18,886 nucleotides of DNA from JBGPLJ01 sp041486385 (GTDB taxonomy: Bacteria; Pseudomonadota; Gammaproteobacteria; Steroidobacterales; Steroidobacteraceae). Numbering within the stretch: position 1 is the first letter of the stretch; the number at the start of each line of letters is the position of its first letter. The notes under the pieces are model-generated. The model was given only the letters and a program-made list of their open reading frames with translations. It made no database searches and was not told where the DNA came from. Positions 14,949 to 18,886 of this stretch are shown one piece after another. Made by a program: the position numbers and the translations under genes. The DNA lies in assembly GCA_041486385.1 (NCBI GenBank), contig JBGPLJ010000031.1, positions 1 to 18,886 on the forward strand, written 5' to 3'.

Positions 14949-16694
14949 GTGAATCCATCGAATCTTCGCGCAGCCGGCGCCGGCCTGCTGTTCCTGCTGG
15001 TGTTTGCACTCGCCGCCTGCAGTCAAGGCGGGCCAGCTGCGTCGAGCGGCGGTAACGAACGCTGGGCAAAGTACGTCGATGACTTCACCGAGAGTTATTT
15101 CAAGGCACACCCGGATTTCGCAGTGAATGCGGGACGGCACGAGTTCGATGGCCAGATTCCCGCCACCAGCGCGGCGGGAATTGCCGCCGAGATCGAGCGT
15201 ATGCGCGGTGAACGGCGCCAGGCCGTCGCGTTCTTCGAGAGCAACTTGTCGGCCGAAGAGCGCTTTCAGCGCGACTACGTCGTCGCCGTCGTCGATAAGG
15301 ATCTCTACTGGCTCGATGCCGCACGGCGTCCCTTCTGGAACCCCGCCTTCTACGTCGATGCTCTCGAGCCGTCGCCGTACATCGAGCGCCACTACGCATC
15401 CGCGGACGTGCGCATGGCCGCGTTCACCAAGTACGCCAATGAAGTGCCGCGGGTCGCTGCTGACGCGCGGGCGAATCTCTCGATGCCGATGGCGAAGACC
15501 CTTTTGAACTACGGCATTGACTCGTTCGGCGGGCTCGCCGACTATTTCGAGAAGGATGTGCCGGCAGCCTTCGGCAGCGTGACGGACCCCAAGCTCAAGG
15601 CCGACTTCGCCGCGGGGAACGCCAAAGCCATCACGGCCATGCGCGATCTCACGGCGTACCTCAAGTCCCAGTTGCCATCGTCCCTGCCAAGTTTTGCTTT
15701 GGGGCCGGATCTCTTTGCAAAAATGGTGCATGACACTGAGGGCGTCGATCTGACGCTCGAGCAACTTGAAAACGCCGGCCGCGCGGACCTCGAGCGCAAT
15801 CTCCAGGCGTTGCGGGAAGCTTGTGTCGACTATCTCAAGGGCAAGACACTCGAGGAGTGCGTTGCCAAAGTGGGCGCGCGTAAACCCTCAGGCGGAACGG
15901 TCGAGGCTGCGCGCGCCCAACTGCCGAAGCTGCGGGCTTTCATCGTGGAGCACGATCTCGTCAGCATCCCCGGCACGGAACAGGCGGAAGTCGCGGAGGC
16001 GCCCCCCTATGCCCGGTCGAACTTCGCCTTCATCAATATTCCGGGGCCGTATGAGAAGAATCTGCCCTCGGTCTACAACGTTGCGCCACCGGATGCCGCT
16101 TGGAGTGCAGCCGAACAGGCCGCCTATATTCCATCCGAGAGCACCTTGCTCTTTACTTCCGTGCACGAAGTGTGGCCCGGCCATTTCCTGCAATTCCTGC
16201 ATTCGAATCGCGCGTCCTGGCGCTTTGGCCAGTTGTTTGTCGGGTATGCATTCGCGGAAGGCTGGGCGCACTACAGCGAGGAAATGATGTGGGAAGCGGG
16301 GCTCGGCGCGGGTGATGCGGCGACGCATATCGGGCAGCTGCAGCAGGCGCTCACGCGCAACGTCCGCTACCTCTGCGCGATTTCGATACACGCGCGCGGC
16401 CAGCCACCGGCGGATTGCGACAAGATGTTTCGCGAACAGGCTTTCCGTGATCCTGGCAATGCCCGCCAGCAAGCCGCGCGCGGCGTCTACGATCCCGCGT
16501 ATCTCAACTACACGCTGGGCAAGCTCATGATCCGCAAGCTGCGCGGCGACTGGACGGCCAGCCGCGGCGGGCGCGCCGCGTGGAAGCAGTTCCACGATCA
16601 GTTCCTGAGTTACGGAGGCCCGCCTGTACCGCTCGTCCGCAGGCAGATGCTGGGCAATGGATCCGGCGACGTGCTGGAGCTCGCTCAGCCCTGA
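14949..16694 (+). CDS. DUF885 family lipoprotein, putative zinc metallopeptidase
   Basis: This 581-residue protein begins with a lipoprotein signal (lipobox LAAC, lipid-bearing C24), so it should be anchored to a membrane outside the cytoplasm. The body is of the DUF885 family. It holds HEVWPGH (406-412), the two zinc histidines and catalytic glutamate of an HExxxGH-type motif, and EGWAHYSE starting at E437, a likely third ligand. The natural substrate of this family is poorly known; peptides are presumed. The GTG at 14949 has GGAG at 14939-14942; a GTG at 14925 that overlaps the upstream stop as GTGA would add eight residues. The open frame further up runs inside the solenoid gene and is a shadow. 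The gene ends 11 bp from the stop of the convergent gene. Confidence 0.88.
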   Translation: MNPSNLRAAGAGLLFLLVFALAACSQGGPAASSGGNERWAKYVDDFTESYFKAHPDFAVNAGRHEFDGQIPATSAAGIAAEIERMRGERRQAVAFFESNLSAEERFQRDYVVAVVDKDLYWLDAARRPFWNPAFYVDALEPSPYIERHYASADVRMAAFTKYANEVPRVAADARANLSMPMAKTLLNYGIDSFGGLADYFEKDVPAAFGSVTDPKLKADFAAGNAKAITAMRDLTAYLKSQLPSSLPSFALGPDLFAKMVHDTEGVDLTLEQLENAGRADLERNLQALREACVDYLKGKTLEECVAKVGARKPSGGTVEAARAQLPKLRAFIVEHDLVSIPGTEQAEVAEAPPYARSNFAFINIPGPYEKNLPSVYNVAPPDAAWSAAEQAAYIPSESTLLFTSVHEVWPGHFLQFLHSNRASWRFGQLFVGYAFAEGWAHYSEEMMWEAGLGAGDAATHIGQLQQALTRNVRYLCAISIHARGQPPADCDKMFREQAFRDPGNARQQAARGVYDPAYLNYTLGKLMIRKLRGDWTASRGGRAAWKQFHDQFLSYGGPPVPLVRRQMLGNGSGDVLELAQP

Positions 16695-16705
16695 GGCCTC
16701 GATTC

Positions 16706-17074
16706 CTATTGCGAGTTCGACGACCAGCCCCAGCCGGAATCGGCGCTGCGGCGCTCGTCGAGTTCGGCTGAAGTAACGCGATCATCCTTGCGCAGGCGTG
16801 CGAGGGCGGCGCTGCACTTGTCTGCGCTCTTGCGGGTCTGGAGTCCGAGGAGATAGCGGCGGCCGCCGAGCCAGCGGTCGTAGCTCAGGTTCGTACGCGT
16901 GTCTTTCGCGAGATCCTTGAGGTTGTAATCGCGGCCAAGATCAAATCCGGTGGTGCCGATCTCGACGATCACCTCCGAGTGGCAACCGGGCATCTGCGCG
17001 ATGCGCTCCTCGGAAGCACAACCCACGAGACTGACGGCGACGAGCGCCGCGGCGGCAAGACGAACCGTGAACAT
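16706..17074 (-). CDS. small lipoprotein of unknown function
   Basis: I do not recognise this 122-residue protein. It has a short signal (1-18, VRLAAAALVAVSLVGC) with the lipobox LVGC and lipidated C19, further cysteines at C31 and about C85 that could pair, an Asp/Lys/Arg-rich middle (LGRDYNLKDLAKDTRTNLSY) and a Ser/Trp-rich end (GWGWSSNSQ). The ATG at 17074 has a GAGG ribosome-binding stretch (complement of 17082-17085) seven bases upstream. The frame stays open further up, to 17365, but that part overlaps the divergent gene and has no signal character. Its stop is 11 bp from the stop of the DUF885 gene. Confidence 0.7.
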   Translation of the reverse strand: MFTVRLAAAALVAVSLVGCASEERIAQMPGCHSEVIVEIGTTGFDLGRDYNLKDLAKDTRTNLSYDRWLGGRRYLLGLQTRKSADKCSAALARLRKDDRVTSAELDERRSADSGWGWSSNSQ

Positions 17075-17119
17075 CGAGACACCTCGAGTAAGTAGCGGCA
17101 ACAACTGCGAACCATTGGG

Positions 17120-17140
17120 CCGGAGCGGGCGAGGCTCCGG
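17120..17140. repeat. inverted repeat in the divergent intergenic region
   Basis: CCGGAGC (17120-17126) and GCTCCGG (17134-17140) form a perfect 7-bp inverted repeat around a 7-nt spacer. It stands between the small lipoprotein gene (minus) and the GFA gene (plus). It could be a protein-binding palindrome or an RNA hairpin; no T-run follows on either strand. The rest of the 17075-17263 gap shows no promoter I would trust. Confidence 0.35.
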
Positions 17141-17263
17141 GGGCGTCGCGCAGTGTCGCGGACACGGCTTTTTCGAACCTTGACGCAGGTTCCGATTGAG
17201 CGGACGCGCTGGATTATGTACAAACCGATGCTCGAGACCGGGCTTGCCGATGAGGAGCAGTCG

Positions 17264-17659
17264 ATGATTCGAGGAAGTTGTCTGTGCGGTGGCGTGAGTT
17301 TTCAAATCTCGGGCGGTCTTGATCGGGCATCGCACTGCCACTGCACCATGTGCCGAAAAGCGCATGGTGCGGCCTTTGGCAGCTACGTCGGCGTGCAGCG
17401 CGAGTCGTTTCGCTGGTTGACTGGAGAAGATCTCGTGCGGGGATTCGCGTCGTCGCCTGAAGTTACCCGCACGTTCTGTTCACGCTGCGGATCGACCCTG
17501 CAATATCTGCATCGTGCCGCGCCCGCGCGTTTCGCACTTGCGCTCGGTGTGCTCGACGATGACCCAGGCGTGCGTCCCGCGCTGCATATTTTCGTCGCGG
17601 ATAAAGCGCCGTGGTTTGAAATCACGGACTCGCTGCCGCAACACAGCGGCGACGCGTGA
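17264..17659 (+). CDS. GFA/CENP-V family zinc protein
   Basis: The 131-residue protein has the Cys pattern of the glutathione-dependent formaldehyde-activating enzyme (GFA) fold: C6 and C8 (SCLCGG), C25, C27 and C30 (HCHCTMCRKAHG), and C72 and C75 (FCSRCGS). These bind structural and catalytic zinc. Most members of the family have no proven activity; some are thought to act on glutathione adducts, but that is not shown here. The ATG at 17264 has GAGGAG at 17252-17257, six bases upstream. The open frame upstream to 17153 lacks the family start and the site. It stands alone between two minus-strand genes. Confidence 0.88.
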   Translation: MIRGSCLCGGVSFQISGGLDRASHCHCTMCRKAHGAAFGSYVGVQRESFRWLTGEDLVRGFASSPEVTRTFCSRCGSTLQYLHRAAPARFALALGVLDDDPGVRPALHIFVADKAPWFEITDSLPQHSGDA

Positions 17660-17675
17660 TGCTCGGCTGACAGCT

Positions 17676-18566
17676 TCAACCGGATGCAGGCAACGTCGTT
17701 ACGGCCAGGCTCTCCCGCCGCACCAGGTAGATGCCCGTCACAACCACGATGCCGCCGCCCACGAACACGTTCGCGGACGGCAGGGTATGCCATGCGAACC
17801 AGTCTATTAGCGCACCCCAGAGGAGCGCCGTGTATTCAAAGGGCGCCAGCACCGAGGCGGGCGCATGCCGGAAGGCATCAATGGCGAAGTGCTGGCCGAG
17901 CGCGCCGAGTAAACCGACGCCGAGCAACCACCCCCAGTCGTCGATTCGGAGCGCGACCCAGTTGGGAAGCGCGATGAGGCCGGCAACCACCGTGAGACTC
18001 AGGAGGAATCCGAGGACGAGACTCGCAGTTGTGTCCGTGCGCAGGAGGATTCGTGAAAGGATCGCGGAGCACGAATAACCGACCGCCGCTGCGAGTGCCG
18101 CCAGCGCTCCGAACGATATGAGCCCGCCCGCCGAAGGCCGCAGCATGACGAGTACACCGCCGAGCCCGATCAGGATCGCCAGCCAGCGTTTGCCGTCGAC
18201 GTGTTCGCCAAGGAAAGGTACCGACAGTGCCGCGATCAGAAGCGGCGCCACCAGAAAGACCGCATAGGCATTGGCTAGTGACAGCGAGCGCACGGCGTAA
18301 ACGAATGCTACCAGCATGCCGACGCCGAGCGCGCCGCGCGCCAGATGCAAAGGCCAGCGCACCGGGCGGAGTTCCCGCAGCCGGCCGGTCACGACGAGCG
18401 GCACCACAATGAATGGAATGGAAGCCGCTCCGCGCATCGCGCTTACCTGCATGGGCGGGTAGTGGCCGGCGAAGAGTTTCAGGATCGCATCCATGCCGCA
18501 GAAGAAGAGCGCCGCAGCGAGCATGGAGGTGATGCCGTGCAGGCGGCTGGTCGTGGCTGAAGACAT
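17676..18566 (-). CDS. EamA family (DMT superfamily) transporter
   Basis: This 296-residue membrane protein has about ten hydrophobic helices in two EamA halves. The first half runs from LHGITSMLAAALFFCGMDAILKLF to LLIAALSVPFLGEHVDGKRW, the second from about 150 to 285 with SFGALAALAAAVGYSCSAILSR and ASVLAPFEYTALLWGALIDW. The short FLGEHV and PFEYTALLW motifs after the fourth and ninth helices are typical. Relatives export metabolites or amino acids; the substrate cannot be read from sequence. The ATG at 18566 (MSSATTSRLHG) gives a normal N-terminus; the frame stays open 36 codons further without membrane character. No clear Shine-Dalgarno. It converges on the GFA gene with 16 bp between stops. 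Confidence 0.9.
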   Translation of the reverse strand: MSSATTSRLHGITSMLAAALFFCGMDAILKLFAGHYPPMQVSAMRGAASIPFIVVPLVVTGRLRELRPVRWPLHLARGALGVGMLVAFVYAVRSLSLANAYAVFLVAPLLIAALSVPFLGEHVDGKRWLAILIGLGGVLVMLRPSAGGLISFGALAALAAAVGYSCSAILSRILLRTDTTASLVLGFLLSLTVVAGLIALPNWVALRIDDWGWLLGVGLLGALGQHFAIDAFRHAPASVLAPFEYTALLWGALIDWFAWHTLPSANVFVGGGIVVVTGIYLVRRESLAVTTLPASG

Positions 18567-18622
18567 CGGTGTATTTGTTATGGTAACAGAGGCGAACAGT
18601 AGGCCGGGGCGCGCGCGCCGCC

Positions 18623-18628
18623 TATGAT
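18623..18628 (+). promoter_or_regulatory. candidate -10 box for the last gene
   Basis: TATGAT lies 40 bases before the ATG at 18668, in the 101-bp gap between the divergent transporter gene and this one. No good -35 hexamer is seen at the right distance, so this is only a candidate. Confidence 0.25.
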
Positions 18629-18667
18629 TCTGCGTCGTCCGCAGGAATGCGACTGCCAGGAGCTGCG

Positions 18668-18886
18668 ATGTCAATGATTCGCAAGGCGCTGATGCTTGCC
18701 GGGCTGGTTACCGTCATCGCGGTCGGCGTCTGGTGGTTCGCCGGGCGCGAACAGGCGCCCGATCCGATCGTGGTGCTCGTCAATCAGATGCGCACGCGCG
18801 CCGTCATCGAGCATGAGCGGCGTGTCACCGTGTGGTACCGCTCGTGCCCGGAAGTGACCGGCATCAATCCGGAGGTCTTCGTCATC
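18668..18886 (+). CDS. membrane-anchored protein, 3' end outside window
   Basis: Only the first 73 codons are present. They begin MSMIRKALMLAGLVTVIAV and go on to GVWWFAGREQ, an uncleaved membrane anchor of about 20 residues. A soluble part follows with VVLVNQMRTRAVIEHERRVTVWYRSCPE, shown in parts. The start has AGGAG at 18658-18662, five bases upstream. The pattern of short anchor, then a basic and beta-rich segment, weakly recalls DUF4230 proteins, from memory only. I would not name it. Confidence 0.7.
   Translation, partial: MSMIRKALMLAGLVTVIAVGVWWFAGREQAPDPIVVLVNQMRTRAVIEHERRVTVWYRSCPEVTGINPEVFVI

Noticed and set aside
16693..16700. GAGGCCTC palindrome between convergent genes as a bidirectional terminator
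   Set aside because: It is only 8 bp, has no loop and no T or A tract on either side.
17153..17173. A GTGTC/GACAC hairpin followed by a T run, as a terminator
   Set aside because: The stem has only five base pairs with a 3-nt loop, and it lies upstream of the GFA gene with no + strand gene ending nearby.
17180..17220. TTGACG or TTGAGC with TATGTA as a GFA promoter
   Set aside because: The spacings (29 or 13 bases) do not fit sigma-70 promoters.
1..18886. tRNA or rRNA genes, CRISPR array, IS element, prophage or toxin-antitoxin pair
   Set aside because: I saw no such sequence on either strand; the window looks like a stable core-genome block with no sign of insertion.

Overview
This is an 18.9 kb, GC-rich (by eye about 60-65 %), densely coding chromosomal window. 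The first two thirds is a housekeeping block with the gene order gyrA-serC-serA-pheA-hisC-aroA-cmk-rpsA-ihfB-lapB, all on the + strand. This order is typical of Gammaproteobacteria. The high GC, the class II-like AroA and the lack of a fused TyrA-AroA suggest a lineage on the Xanthomonadales/Nevskiales/Steroidobacterales side rather than an enteric, but the exact taxon is an inference. I see no phage, IS element, tRNA, rRNA, CRISPR array or defence system.

Layout. Positions 3-2024 hold the 3' two thirds of gyrA. Positions 2084-4358 hold serC and a short serA (serine synthesis). Positions 4386-8007 hold pheA, hisC and aroA (phenylalanine, histidine and chorismate synthesis), with hisC and aroA overlapping by ATGA. 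Positions 8011-10919 hold cmk, rpsA and ihfB. Positions 10944-12110 hold lapB, which in relatives feeds LpxC to FtsH and so sets LPS synthesis. A secreted ComEA-type helix-hairpin-helix protein follows at 12231-12596 and ends at a very strong intrinsic terminator (12651-12695). After it come galU (12813-13697), a membrane protein with a secreted bactofilin-like beta-solenoid (13750-14928) and a DUF885 lipoprotein zinc peptidase (14949-16694). A convergent small lipoprotein gene, a GFA/CENP-V-type zinc protein, a minus-strand EamA transporter and the start of an unidentified membrane-anchored protein fill the rest.

How the genes work together. serC and serA supply serine. pheA, hisC and aroA are amino-acid biosynthesis genes that share the chorismate branch or the aminotransferase chemistry of aromatic acids. 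cmk, rpsA and ihfB serve nucleotide supply, translation and nucleoid structure. lapB, galU and the beta-solenoid membrane protein point to the cell envelope. From cmk onward the gene boundaries carry hairpins mostly without T-tracts (8716-8740, 8796-8813, 10511-10559, 10918-10939, 12115-12171), which suggests RNA-level punctuation of an operon whose members need very different expression.

The window is mostly ordinary. The points most worth checking are the beta-solenoid membrane protein with six 17-residue repeats behind a signal peptide, the 9-bp hairpin four bases before the lapB start together with the missing lapA, a heptanucleotide tandem array between galU and the solenoid gene, and the structured, Shine-Dalgarno-poor rpsA leader. 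I found no convincing new multi-gene system. No gap between genes exceeds 300 bases; the largest are 12597-12812 and 17075-17263.
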